A program made the translations under genes and the position numbers. Below, one piece after another: positions 33,801-41,991 of a stretch of DNA of 64,000 bases. Numbering within the stretch: position 1 is the stretch's first letter; each line of letters begins with the position of its first letter. The stretch is from Actinokineospora enzanensis DSM 44649 (GTDB lineage: Bacteria; Actinomycetota; Actinomycetes; Mycobacteriales; Pseudonocardiaceae), in contig NZ_KB894426.1 in NCBI RefSeq assembly GCF_000374445.1, forward strand, positions 1-64,000. The letters are read 5' to 3'. The notes beneath the pieces are model-generated. The model did not search any database, was not told the origin of the DNA, and saw only the letters and a list, made by a program, of their open reading frames with translations.

Positions 33801-34950
33801 GTTCACCGACGAGGACGAGCTGCTGCTGTCCCTGCTCGCGGCCCGCCTCGCCCAGGGCCTGACCCGGGTCCACCAGATCGACCAACAACGGGAGACCGCG
33901 CTCGCCCTGCAACGCGCCATCCTGGGCCCGTCCACCCTGCCCACCGGCTTCACCGTCCGCTACGAACCCGCCGCCCGCCCCCTGGAGGTGGGTGGCGACT
34001 GGTACGACACGGTCCCCCTCCCCGACGGCCGCATCGGCATCGTCGTCGGCGACTGCGTGGGCCGCGGCCTGGCAGCGGCCGCGGTGATGGGCCAGCTGCG
34101 CAGTGCCTGCCGCGCGCTCCTGTTGCAGGACTCGGACCCGGCCCGAACCCTGACCGCCCTGGACAACTTCGCCGCAGGCATCCCGGGCGCGACCTGCACG
34201 ACGGTGTTCTGCGCCGTGTTGGACGTGCGGACGGGTTCGTTGACGTATTCCCGCGCCGGTCATCCGCCTGCGATTCTCGCGCTCCCGAACGGTACTACCC
34301 AGCTGTTGGACGCCGCGGGCACGATTCCGTTGGCAGTCCTACCGGGCACGCATCGCCCTCTCGCGGAATGCACGCTGCCCGCTGGATCGACACTGCTCAT
34401 GTACACCGACGGCCTGGTGGAACGCCGACACAGCCCGCTCGACGTCGGTATCGACCTGGCCGCCGAAGCCGTTCACGCCGGTCACGACACTCCCCTGCAC
34501 ACCCTGGCCACCCATGTCATGGCCCGTCTCTCACCCGAGGACGGCTACGACGACGACGTGGCCGTGCTCCTGTATCGACACCCCGCTCCGTTGACCCTCA
34601 CCTTTCCCGCGGACCCCGCGCACCTCTCCCCCACCCGAAAGTCGCTCCGCGACTGGCTCGATCGCTACGGGCTGCCTGACTCGCTCACGCAGGATGTCCT
34701 GCTGGCCGTGGGCGAGGCCGGGGCGAACGCGGTGGAGCACGGGGCCGGGCCGATTCACCTGCGGGCCGAGGTGACGACGGATGATCTGCGGGTGACCATC
34801 ACGGACTCCGGTACCTGGCGGACGCCGCGGCCGGACGCCGCCTCCCATCGGGGGCACGGGATCGGGCTCATGCGGGCCGTGATGCAGGAGGTCACCATCA
34901 CGCCGGGGGCGACGGGCACGACGGTCACACTGCACACCAGGATTCCCTGA
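30856..34950 (+). CDS. Giant hybrid kinase: HK-REC-PAS-PP2C-HATPase
   Basis: 1364 aa. Order: a PAS/GAF sensor (1-330), HisKA with NISHEFRTPLTLMLG (phospho-His near 352), HATPase with NLLSNALKF and GSGIGLALVKELV, a receiver domain (VLVADDNADMREYL, phospho-Asp in VVSDVMMPRMDG, Lys in LVKPFAAAE), a PAS (near 755-870), a GAF-like part, a SpoIIE/PP2C phosphatase (VGGDWYDTVPLPDGRIGIVVGD, YTDGLVE, DDVAVLL) and a final RsbW-like HATPase (VGEAGANAVEHGAG). It could link a phosphorelay to dephosphorylation and phosphorylation of an anti-sigma antagonist in one chain. Start is GTG 30856 after AGAGGAGAC. No membrane segment is seen. Confidence 0.9.
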   Translation: MTRADDVFAADAEVGRDLSRVNWSETPLGEPAGWPVSLRTAVSILLSSRFPMWLAWGPDLTFFCNAAYRTDTLGRKYPWALGRPASEVWAEIWDDIGPRIDTVLTTGNATWDEALLLFLERSGYPEETYHTFSYSPLRDDAGIVVGMLCVVSEDTDRVIGERRMATLRDLGSDSNVVRSEQEALAFACRQLDHNPHDMPFMLTYLFLDDGQAQLAGTTGIPTGHPVGPTTLSADGSGPWPVADLARGRSVLMPLGFAGLPSGGWSEPPTQALVVPLPQQGGSPYGFMVAGLNRYRPLDDAYRGFVDLVAGHLAAGIASARSYRVQQRRAEDLAELDRAKTTFFSNISHEFRTPLTLMLGPVEDLRDRLADADPAASGELDMVHRNGLRLGKLVNSLLDFSRIEAGRMRATYEPVDLSAVTAELASVFRSAVDKAGLTFEVDCPPLPEPVYVDRGMWEKVILNLLSNALKFTFDGSIAISTRVEAGRAVVTVADTGIGVPVTEIPRLFERFHRIENARTRSNEGSGIGLALVKELVDLHGGTITAASEQGVGTRFTIRLPFGAAHVPAEALSSTPSRPVTSSAADPFVQEALRWLPGGGDAAPVDVQDVVTVDRGDLGPSMPATVLVADDNADMREYLTRLLAGAGYEVQGVVDGVEALSRVRRVPPDLVVSDVMMPRMDGLSLVAALRADPRTAAVPVLLLSARAGQEASIEGLHAGADDYLVKPFAAAELLARVRANVELSRLRTHHARWRTALIDSLQEAFFICDDHGAVVEINAAFTDILGYEPDGLPYPPRYPWWPDETRDPEAHRLAAEAFSGLLGGESHGSRSIPVVHRDGHRLWISAMFNQAQDPDTGRAVTVGTFRDVTAEHYAIQRETALAAVNVRLTDAGSLPEALAGVLAEFATLWRTTRVHAVIFTDDEPTVFGPTADWRDLPEGRRSTLRARRTLPTLVPDVRGPDVTITVEHPHGPMVVWLDLSEHRPFTDEDELLLSLLAARLAQGLTRVHQIDQQRETALALQRAILGPSTLPTGFTVRYEPAARPLEVGGDWYDTVPLPDGRIGIVVGDCVGRGLAAAAVMGQLRSACRALLLQDSDPARTLTALDNFAAGIPGATCTTVFCAVLDVRTGSLTYSRAGHPPAILALPNGTTQLLDAAGTIPLAVLPGTHRPLAECTLPAGSTLLMYTDGLVERRHSPLDVGIDLAAEAVHAGHDTPLHTLATHVMARLSPEDGYDDDVAVLLYRHPAPLTLTFPADPAHLSPTRKSLRDWLDRYGLPDSLTQDVLLAVGEAGANAVEHGAGPIHLRAEVTTDDLRVTITDSGTWRTPRPDAASHRGHGIGLMRAVMQEVTITPGATGTTVTLHTRIP

Positions 34951-35067
34951 TGGACAGCGCGTCGTCCGCGGGGTCGAGAAGATCCGACTCCTGGAGTGCT
35001 TCCGGATCGACGGCCGGAGCCGCGCCTGGCCGGACGTGCTCGCCTGTTGCCGGGTCCGCGGCCGTGA

Positions 35068-35580
35068 TCAGGCCGCCGGGTCGGTGAAGTCGGCGGTGAC
35101 GGTGGTGCCGTCGGGGCCGGGGTCGAGGTGCACGTGGGCGGAGAGAGCTCTGAGGATGTCGAGGCCACGGCCGCGCAACGGCACGCCGCCGAGTGCGGGG
35201 GTCGGGGTCGGCGGGAGCCATCGGCCGTGATCACGCACCGTGACCCGGACCGTCCGGGCGTCGACCAGGGTGGCGGTGACGACCACCGGGCCGGGGGCGG
35301 CCGACCGGTAGGCGTGCTCCACACAGTTGGTGACCGCCTCGTCCACGCCGAGCAGGACCTCATCGGCGGCACGGGCGTCGATACCGAGCTCGGACAGCCA
35401 CGACCGCAGAGCGGACCTGATGACGCCCAGCGTGTCGGGGCGGGCGGTGACCTCGATCCGCAGCGGTGGGGTGCTCACCGCGCCGGAGATACCCAGATCC
35501 GCGCCCGGTATGCCGGTTGGTGCCGGTTCGATATCCGCACGGGCCGAGCGTGATATCCATTCGGGTTCAGCGGGTACCAC
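35068..35580 (-). CDS. RsbW-like ATP-binding protein (HATPase)
   Basis: About 170 aa. VLLGVDEAVTNCVEHAYRSA is the N-box (Glu, Asn, His), VTVRDHGRW is the D-x-G box, and PLRGRGLDILRALSAHV is the glycine lid. This is the standalone anti-sigma-factor kinase fold. It converges on the large kinase/phosphatase gene and could share an antagonist with it (inference). The start is uncertain: GTG 35580 has no clear ribosome site and the conserved part begins near GTG 35478. Confidence 0.8.
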   Translation of the reverse strand: MVPAEPEWISRSARADIEPAPTGIPGADLGISGAVSTPPLRIEVTARPDTLGVIRSALRSWLSELGIDARAADEVLLGVDEAVTNCVEHAYRSAAPGPVVVTATLVDARTVRVTVRDHGRWLPPTPTPALGGVPLRGRGLDILRALSAHVHLDPGPDGTTVTADFTDPAA

Positions 35581-35710
35581 CCGGGTGATCAGACAGACAC
35601 CCGGTCGTCGGGTCGGTCGAGGACTCCGACGCCACCCGGGGGCTGAGCGCGATGCTGCTGCCCGCGCGCCTCGCCTTCGACACCCTCACCCGGTGAGACC
35701 CGGTATCCGG

Positions 35711-35995
35711 TCAGGCGGCGGCGAGGGCGACCAGGGAGTAGTCGACCAGGGCGGAGCCGGTGGCGGTGACCTGGACCCGGGCGTAGCGGCCCGGGGTGAC
35801 GGCGCGCTCGATCATCACCAGGCCGCGGCGGACCAGGGCGAGGACCGCGTCGGCCTGCCACTGGGCCAGCTCGCCCGCCGGGGTGCCGTCGTAGTCGGCC
35901 CAGCGGAAGCCCATCGGGGCGCCCCAGAGGCCGTTGTGGAAGAGGATCGCGCCGTCGGCGACGTCCTGCAGGGCGATCATCTCGTTCTCGGTCAT
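35711..35995 (-). CDS. Hypothetical protein, 94 aa
   Basis: ATG 35995 has AGGGGAG six bases upstream. The sequence MTENEMIALQDVADGAILFH...RRGLVMIERAVTPGRYARVQVT looks like a small winged-helix or MarR-like fold, but I do not recognise a named family. The C-terminus ALVDYSLVALAAA is hydrophobic. The codon pattern supports coding. Confidence 0.6.
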   Translation of the reverse strand: MTENEMIALQDVADGAILFHNGLWGAPMGFRWADYDGTPAGELAQWQADAVLALVRRGLVMIERAVTPGRYARVQVTATGSALVDYSLVALAAA

Positions 35996-36321
35996 CTCGG
36001 CTCCCCTGGGTCGGTAGCGGTCACTGCGCTCATCGTTGCGCGCGCCGGATCCGGCGTGGGCGCCGAATACCGAGTCCGCTGCCGTTCCGCCCCCGGGACG
36101 CAACCGTCCAAGCAGGACAGAGCAACCGGCCGTTTTCTACACTGCGTCGCCATTTCTGCAATCATCACACGGACGACGGTCGCCGGATCGTGGATACCGA
36201 TCAACGGCGAGTCCGCGTTGCCCGCCCTACATCGGTTGTCGGCGAACCACCGATGAGCGATCCGGGAGGTGACCTCGGACCCTCTTGCCGGACAGAACTC
36301 TATATAGGTAGACTTCCGCGC
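35996..36321. other. Divergent intergenic region
   Basis: 326 bp between the divergent 94-aa gene and the PadR gene. Apart from the PadR promoter and palindrome at 36285-36314 I see no gene or repeat. Confidence 0.5.
36285..36314 (+). promoter_or_regulatory. PadR promoter with overlapping palindrome; leaderless start
   Basis: TTGCCG (36285-36290) and TAGACT (36309-36314) are 18 bp apart, putting the transcription start at the ATG at 36322, so the message is probably leaderless; no ribosome site is present. ACTCTATATAGGTAGACT (36297-36314) contains TCTA/TAGA arms around the -10 box and is a candidate PadR autorepressor site. Confidence 0.5.
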
Positions 36322-36630
36322 ATGGCTCGTCGACCATCCGCGCAGACCCTGGCGGTGCTGGAGGTTCTGGCCCGCGACCCGGACACCCCGCGCTACGGCT
36401 ATCAGCTGTGCAAGGAGCTGGACCTCAAGGCGGGCACGCTCTACCCGATCCTGATCCGGCTGTGCGAGCGCGGTTTCCTTGCCGCGTCCTGGGAATCCGA
36501 CCCGCCCGCAGGCCGACCGCCCCGACACCTGTACCGCGTCCTGGGCGCAGGCGTGCAGCTGATCGAGGAGGCACGGGAACGCTCGCCGCAGGCACGGTCG
36601 GGCCGCCAGTCGTTGAGAGGTGCGTGGTGA
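36322..36630 (+). CDS. PadR-family transcriptional regulator
   Basis: 102 aa. QTLAVLEVLARDPDTPRYGYQLCKELDLKAGTLYPIL is the PadR winged helix (quoted only in part here: YGYQLCKELDLKAGTLYPI), and the wing WESDPPAGRPPRHLYRV is characteristic. PadR proteins repress a neighbouring membrane gene until a ligand binds. It overlaps the next gene by GTGA, a common actinomycete PadR/membrane-protein pair. Confidence 0.9.
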   Translation: MARRPSAQTLAVLEVLARDPDTPRYGYQLCKELDLKAGTLYPILIRLCERGFLAASWESDPPAGRPPRHLYRVLGAGVQLIEEARERSPQARSGRQSLRGAW

Positions 36631-37598
36631 GGGACTTCGCCGAGCGGACGTTGACGATCGCCACCCGCGCCCTCCCCGCCCACCGCCGCGACTGGGGCGC
36701 GGCGATGACGGCCGAACTGGCCGCACTCACCGACCCGGTCGACCGCCGCCGCTTCGCCCGTGGCTGCGCCCGCGCGGTGCTGTTCAGCGGCTCCATGCTC
36801 CGAGCAGTCGCCTGCCACCTCGGTTTGCTGACGTTCGCAGCAGCCGCAGTAGTCCGAGCGACCGGGCTACCATCGCGCGGCGTCCAGATCGAGGCAATCG
36901 GATTGATCGCAGCCATCATCGGACTCGCCCGGTACGGCAGACGCCGGAGCACCCTGGGCCCGGCAGGCGCGGGCCTCGCCCGCTCGTCCGCCTACGCCAT
37001 GATCATGGCAACCGCGGCGGTCCTCCTGACCACCGGCGTGAACGACCCGGAAGGCTGGTGGCTGGCCGCCATCGCCCTGGTCGTCTACCTCGCCGGATTC
37101 CTCCGAGTCACCGCCCGATCAACCCGCAACCTCATCTCCCTGCCACTCATAGCAATCCTGGTACCAACAGCCCTGGCCGTCTGGTGGCTCCCCATGCTCC
37201 TCAGCCCCGCCGTCCGCGCGGCCCCACCCCTGACCTTCCTCGCCGCATTCGCCCTGATCCCCATCGGCGCATCCCTCGGCTCACGCCTCGGTTCAAGAAC
37301 CCGCGGCCTACTCACCGGCCTCACCGCCACCGCAGCCGTACTCCTACTGATGTTCCTGGCCGCCGTCCTCACCTACCGCCTGGCCCCCAACCTCGCACCA
37401 GACCTCAGCGCCCCAATCGGCATGCCCCAATCCATACGAGCCGAACAAAGCCGCATAGAAGCGGTCGACCCCTACGTAGCCAACTACCTAATCGGCGCAA
37501 TCACCACCGCCTTCCTGATCTTCTTCACCCACCCGCACAAGCACCCCCACCCCCACCCCCACCCCAAACTCAACCACCCCCACCCCAACCACAACTAA
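36627..37598 (+). CDS. Membrane protein paired with PadR
   Basis: 323 aa. The N-terminal RDFAERTLTIATRALPAHRR, then WGAAMTAELAAL, is the usual opening of PadR-linked actinomycete membrane proteins. About eight hydrophobic segments follow (for example GVQIEAIGLIAAIIGLARYG). The C-terminus after the last segment (FFTHPHKHPHPHPHPKLNH) is low-complexity His-Pro and is encoded by the start of a 30-bp tandem repeat that also supplies the stop, so the original stop was probably lost. Function unknown; export is possible. Confidence 0.75.
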   Translation: MRDFAERTLTIATRALPAHRRDWGAAMTAELAALTDPVDRRRFARGCARAVLFSGSMLRAVACHLGLLTFAAAAVVRATGLPSRGVQIEAIGLIAAIIGLARYGRRRSTLGPAGAGLARSSAYAMIMATAAVLLTTGVNDPEGWWLAAIALVVYLAGFLRVTARSTRNLISLPLIAILVPTALAVWWLPMLLSPAVRAAPPLTFLAAFALIPIGASLGSRLGSRTRGLLTGLTATAAVLLLMFLAAVLTYRLAPNLAPDLSAPIGMPQSIRAEQSRIEAVDPYVANYLIGAITTAFLIFFTHPHKHPHPHPHPKLNHPHPNHN

Positions 37599-37660
37599 CC
37601 CAACCACCCCCACCCCAACCACAACTAACCCAGCCACCCCCAACTCGACCACCCCTAACC
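37571..37660. repeat. 30-bp tandem repeat, two perfect and one degenerate copy
   Basis: The unit that begins CAACCACCCCCACCCCAACC is identical at 37571-37600 and 37601-37630 and decayed at 37631-37660. Similar C-rich sequence starts near 37545. It covers the end of the membrane-protein gene and its stop codon. Confidence 0.85.
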
Positions 37661-37685
37661 CAGCCACCCCTGACTGGACCACCAC

Positions 37686-37779
37686 GCGGGATCGCGCCGG
37701 TCTCTTCCCACCCGATCCCAGGAGGCCCCCAGGGCCGAGTGGGATCGGGTGGGAAGAGACCGGCTGAAGGCGATCCCGC
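37686..37779. terminator. 94-bp perfect-stem hairpin between convergent genes
   Basis: A 24-bp perfect inverted repeat (37697-37720 with 37740-37763) surrounds a 19-base loop. Outside it, GCGGGATCGC (37686-37695) pairs with GCGATCCCGC (37770-37779) across a 1/6-base internal bulge. It sits between convergent genes, so a two-way terminator is likely. A stem of 34 bp is far beyond ordinary terminators. Confidence 0.7.
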
Positions 37780-37824
37780 CGCGAGGCGAAGCCGAGCCAA
37801 TAAACACAGCACCAGCCAAATCAT

Positions 37825-40800
37825 TCACGAACAAGGCGCCACAAACTCCAAGTCCGCAAAGTATTCCCGCCACTGCTCAGAAGTAAGCCTAGGATAAGCA
37901 AGACCGCACAACCGACCGAATAACCGGTCCACATCAAGATCCCACAGCCGGACGCTGTCGGCGGAGGTGGTGGCGAGCATCCGGCCGTCGTGGCTGAGGG
38001 CCATGTCGCCGATCGCTGAGCTGTGCCCCACCAGTGAGCCGATCTCGATGGGGTGCGCCGGGTCGCGCAGGTCCCACAGCCGTGGGGAGCGGCCGTCGCC
38101 GCTGGTGACCAGGAGTGTTCCGTTCTGGTCGAGCCGCAGGCGCGGCGGGTCCCCGCGTTCGTCGCGCTCTGCGGGGAGGGCAGCGATCTCCGGGGCGCCA
38201 GGTTGGGTGATGCGCCGCAGCCGGGTGACCGAGTCGCGGCCACTGATGGCGAGCAGGCCGTCGGCACCGAGGGCGAGGGCGAACGCCTCGCCCGGCACGG
38301 TGAAGGCCGGGGTGGGGTCACGGACGCGGGTGAGATCCCAGACGAGGGTCGCGTTGCGGTCGACCGCGTAGTACGCGAGGTAGCGGCCGTCCGTGCTGAA
38401 CACCGCGTACTGGACGAGGCCGGGGAAGGTAGTGACCTTGACCGGGTGTCCGGGGTCGGTGACGTCCAGCAGGCAATTGCCGGACAGCATGGTGCGCCCG
38501 TCCGGGGTAAGCATGACCGGACCCGTTTCCCTGGGCGGGAACAGCATCGCCGGGTCTTCGCAATGCACATCGCCCAGGGCTACCTGGGCGGCACCACTAC
38601 CGGTGGCGAGGGTGTGCCCGGCGGGTGTGACGCCGATGCCCAACGCGGTGCCGCGGTCGGTGCGCGGGCGCGGGGCCCACATGTCGGTGATGTCCCAGAC
38701 CCCGGTCACGTGGTCACCGGCCCCGGTGACCAAGGACGCGCCGTTGTCGGCGAAGGTCAGCGTGTAGGCCGACTCTCCCTGATTCTCCAACGACAGCTGG
38801 CCCGCGTCGACAAGCCGGACGGAGGTGGCGCCCTCCAGGGTGACCACCGTCCGACCATCGACGTCCAACGCGACCTCGGTCACCGCGTCCGAGTGGCCCC
38901 CGAGGACGGCGTAGTGGCGGGGCGCGCGCGGGTCCGACACGTCCCACAGCAGGCTGGTCCGCTCGTCGCCACCGGTGACCACGGTGCGGCCGTCGCGGGC
39001 GAAGGCGATGTCCCGCACCGCGCCGGAGTACCCGCTGAGGGTGCCGAGCGGCCGGGGATTACTCGGTTCGGACACGTCCCACAAGCGGCCGACGTGGTCC
39101 TCGCCCGCAGTGGCCAGCACCCGGCCGTCCGGGGCGAACGCCAAGGCGTACAACGGTCCGGCGTGGCCGTCGATGAAGGTGAGCGGGTGCGGGGACCGCG
39201 GCCGGGTGAGGTCCCACAGCCGCACGCGGCCGTCGGGCAGGGCGGTGGCGAGCACGGGTCGGACGGGGTCGAACAGCGACCAGTCGCGGGAGTCCTCGTC
39301 GACCCGCGAGGTGTCCCCGACGTCAAGGGTGGACATCAGCTCGGGATGCGCGGGGTCCTCGATCCCCCACACCCGGGTGCGCAGCTGCCCCCGGGTGAAC
39401 GCGACGAGCTTGCCGTCGGCGCTGAACCCGGCCGTGCTGGTCACGATCCGCACGCCGTTGCCGTCGCCGACGATCGGGTGGTCGCCCCCGGCCGGGGGGA
39501 CCATCGCCAACCGCACCGGCCGCCGAGGGTCGCGCATGTCCCAGAGGGTGTCGCCGTCAGGACCGGAGCCCGCCAGCATGGTGCCGTCGGCGTTGAAGGC
39601 CACGGACATCATCGGTTCGTACAGCCCCGCCAGCCGCCGGGGTTGCTGCTTGTCCCGGACATCCCACACCACCGTGGTGTCGAAGTCGGGCCCTGCGGTG
39701 ACGAGGACGGTGCCGTCGCGGTTGAGCGCGAACGAGGTGACGATCGTGTGCTCGGTCGGCACCGGTGTCGAATAGGGGATGCCCAGCAGGCTCAGGAGAA
39801 CCGTGCGGGTCGACGGTGTCGGGTCCAGTCGGTAGGCGGCCAGCACGAGCTGCACCGACAGCGCCGGGTCGGTGGTGCGCAGTTCCGCCGCCTCCCGCAC
39901 CGCCTTCTCCGCCAGCGCGGAGTTGCGTTGTCGGGTCGCGGTGATCTGCGCGTACGTGGCGTAGACGGTGGTACTGATGGCCACCAGCAGCAGGACCGCG
40001 AGCAGCGCCACCAGCTGCCGCAACCGGCGCCCCCGCCGACGGACAGCGGCCGATTCGGCGTCACGGGCGGCGAGGCTGGCGTCCAGGAACCGCCGTTCCC
40101 GTTCGCTGAGCGCGGATGCGGCGCCCACCGCCCACTCGCGGGCGAGGTCGAGGCGGGTTCCCCGGTAGAGGGCGCCGGGGTCCTCGTCCAGGTCGTGCCA
40201 GCCCGCCGCCGCCTCGGTGAGCGCCCGGTGCACGCGGTGTCCGTCGCGGTCCTCGGCGAGCCAGTCGCGCAGCCGGGGCCAGTGCCGGATGAGGGCCTCG
40301 TGCGCGATCTCGGCACCGTCCCGGTCGAGGCTGACCAGCCGGGCGGCGGCCAGCGTCTCCAGCACGGCGGCCGCGTCCGGGTCGACCTCGGCGGGCGCGA
40401 GCCTGCGGCGGGTGTCCTCGGTGCCCTCGCCGAGCGCGGTCAGCCGCAGGAACACCTGCTTGGCGACCTCGCGGGCGGCCGGGTCGAGCCGGGCGTAGGC
40501 CTGTTCGGCGGTACGCGCGATGGCGTGCTGGACGCCGCCCACCGCGTCGTAACCGGCCAGCGTGAGCGTGGTGCCCTTGCGGCGGCGCCAGGTCTCGGCC
40601 AGCGCGTGCGAGATCAGCGGCAGCGTGCCGGGGCGGCCGGTGGCATCCGCGACGAGCGCGGCGACCAACGCGGTCTCCACCCGGCAGCCCGCCGTCTCGG
40701 CCGGTTTGGTGACGGCCAGGCGCAGCTCGTCGGCGGACATCGGGCCGATCAGCACCTGCGCCTCACGCAGCGCCGCGACCAGCCGGTGGTCGCCCGCGCA

Positions 40801-41616
40801 GTGCCCGAGGAAGTCGGCCCGCACGGCCAGCACCACCCTGACCCGACTGTCGGCCGCCCGCGCGGCGGTGACCAGGGCCTCGATGAACCGGGCGCGTTCG
40901 TCCGGGTCGGCGCAGAGAGTGAACAGCTCCTCGAACTGGTCGACGACCAGCACCAGGTCTCCGCCCCGGTGCACCATCAGCTGCCGGATCCGCAGGTGCA
41001 GGTGGTCGGCACCGCCCGCCAGCTCCGCGCGCAACGACGCGGGGTCGGCGCCGAGCAGGTCCGCGAGGTGCACGGCGCATTCCTGGAACGGGTGCGGCCC
41101 CGGGGTGAACACGACGACCGGCGAGCCGGTCAGCCGGGCCGCGAGCCCGGCACGCAGCACGGACGACTTGCCGCTCCCGGACGGGCCGAACACACCGACG
41201 AACCGTTTGGCGCGGACCTGGTCCAGCAGATGCTCCACCACCCGATCGCGTCCGTGGAAACGATCCGCGTCGGCCAGTTGGAACGCGCGCAGCCCGACAT
41301 AAGGCATCGCGGTGTCCGGCTCGGCGGGCGGCTCCGGCTCGGCCGTGCCGTTGAGCGCGGCGGCGGTGTCGTGCCAGCGTGCCTCCCACTCCCCCCGATC
41401 CCCATGGCAGGCGGCGACGAACGCCAGCGTGACGCCCAGACTCGGCATCCGCCTACCGCCCGCGGCCTCCGACAACGCGGCCGCCGAGCAATGCGCGCGG
41501 GTGGCGAGCACGCGGTAGGTCGGGCTGCCTGCCCGCGCCCGCAGCAACCGCAGCTGTCCGGCGAGTTCCAGCAGCGCGTCCGGCCCCGGCCCCAACGGGC
41601 CCTCCTTACGCGGCAT
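37825..41616 (-). CDS. nSTAND1 NTPase with WD40 propeller
   Basis: 1263 aa. Residues 1-90 look like an N-terminal XRE-type helix-turn-helix module. The nSTAND1 domain follows: PYVGLRAFQLADADRFHGRD, Walker A GPSGSGKSSVLRAGL, Walker B LVLVVDQFEELFTL. A membrane-like helix (RQLVALLAVLLLVAISTTVY) near 545 precedes about 12-13 WD40 repeats with the motif LWDV-x-D/E-P-x-x-P (for example LWDVSDPRAPRHYAVLGGH). STAND proteins are molecular switches that oligomerise on ligand binding; some act in phage defence, others in development. No obvious effector partner is adjacent. ATG 41616 starts the conserved part, with only a weak ribosome site. Confidence 0.85.
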   Translation of the reverse strand: MPRKEGPLGPGPDALLELAGQLRLLRARAGSPTYRVLATRAHCSAAALSEAAGGRRMPSLGVTLAFVAACHGDRGEWEARWHDTAAALNGTAEPEPPAEPDTAMPYVGLRAFQLADADRFHGRDRVVEHLLDQVRAKRFVGVFGPSGSGKSSVLRAGLAARLTGSPVVVFTPGPHPFQECAVHLADLLGADPASLRAELAGGADHLHLRIRQLMVHRGGDLVLVVDQFEELFTLCADPDERARFIEALVTAARAADSRVRVVLAVRADFLGHCAGDHRLVAALREAQVLIGPMSADELRLAVTKPAETAGCRVETALVAALVADATGRPGTLPLISHALAETWRRRKGTTLTLAGYDAVGGVQHAIARTAEQAYARLDPAAREVAKQVFLRLTALGEGTEDTRRRLAPAEVDPDAAAVLETLAAARLVSLDRDGAEIAHEALIRHWPRLRDWLAEDRDGHRVHRALTEAAAGWHDLDEDPGALYRGTRLDLAREWAVGAASALSERERRFLDASLAARDAESAAVRRRGRRLRQLVALLAVLLLVAISTTVYATYAQITATRQRNSALAEKAVREAAELRTTDPALSVQLVLAAYRLDPTPSTRTVLLSLLGIPYSTPVPTEHTIVTSFALNRDGTVLVTAGPDFDTTVVWDVRDKQQPRRLAGLYEPMMSVAFNADGTMLAGSGPDGDTLWDMRDPRRPVRLAMVPPAGGDHPIVGDGNGVRIVTSTAGFSADGKLVAFTRGQLRTRVWGIEDPAHPELMSTLDVGDTSRVDEDSRDWSLFDPVRPVLATALPDGRVRLWDLTRPRSPHPLTFIDGHAGPLYALAFAPDGRVLATAGEDHVGRLWDVSEPSNPRPLGTLSGYSGAVRDIAFARDGRTVVTGGDERTSLLWDVSDPRAPRHYAVLGGHSDAVTEVALDVDGRTVVTLEGATSVRLVDAGQLSLENQGESAYTLTFADNGASLVTGAGDHVTGVWDITDMWAPRPRTDRGTALGIGVTPAGHTLATGSGAAQVALGDVHCEDPAMLFPPRETGPVMLTPDGRTMLSGNCLLDVTDPGHPVKVTTFPGLVQYAVFSTDGRYLAYYAVDRNATLVWDLTRVRDPTPAFTVPGEAFALALGADGLLAISGRDSVTRLRRITQPGAPEIAALPAERDERGDPPRLRLDQNGTLLVTSGDGRSPRLWDLRDPAHPIEIGSLVGHSSAIGDMALSHDGRMLATTSADSVRLWDLDVDRLFGRLCGLAYPRLTSEQWREYFADLEFVAPCS

Positions 41617-41991
41617 GCCACACCGCCCCGGCACTCGAATGTCCACAAGGGACCAACCAGGCCGGGTCCAACGGTGCGCCGCACACACGGTAGCGATCCC
41701 CCACGGCGCGAGTGTGCCGCGCGGCGGGCTCGTCCATCGCGCCCCCGCCATACACGTCCGAAACTCGCCGACCCGACGATCCGCGGCACGCGAGCCCACC
41801 CGCCTGCTCAGGCCTGCATCAAACGGCAACCGGCAGGCACGAGAAGCAACATCCCCTACCCCCTGCCTACGCGCACGATCAGGCCAGGACCAAGGGACTC
41901 GCACTCCAACGGGCGGACGTAAGCTGCTCAGCGGTGATGGGGTGCTTTACCACCTCGACTTTGCGGTCCGGCTCTCCACAAAGGACCCACG
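41617..41991. other. Intergenic, no gene seen
   Basis: 375 bp upstream of the STAND gene and downstream of the 305-aa gene on the same strand. No reading frame, repeat or hairpin stands out; the STAND promoter is presumably here. Confidence 0.5.

Noticed and set aside
38053..41922. A very long open frame on the plus strand opposite the STAND-WD40 gene (and similar ones opposite the 30.8-34.9 kb kinase and the phytochrome)
   Set aside because: They are antisense frames of GC-rich genes: they have no motif, their composition is Arg/Gly/Pro/His-rich, and the real genes on the other strand carry clear domains.
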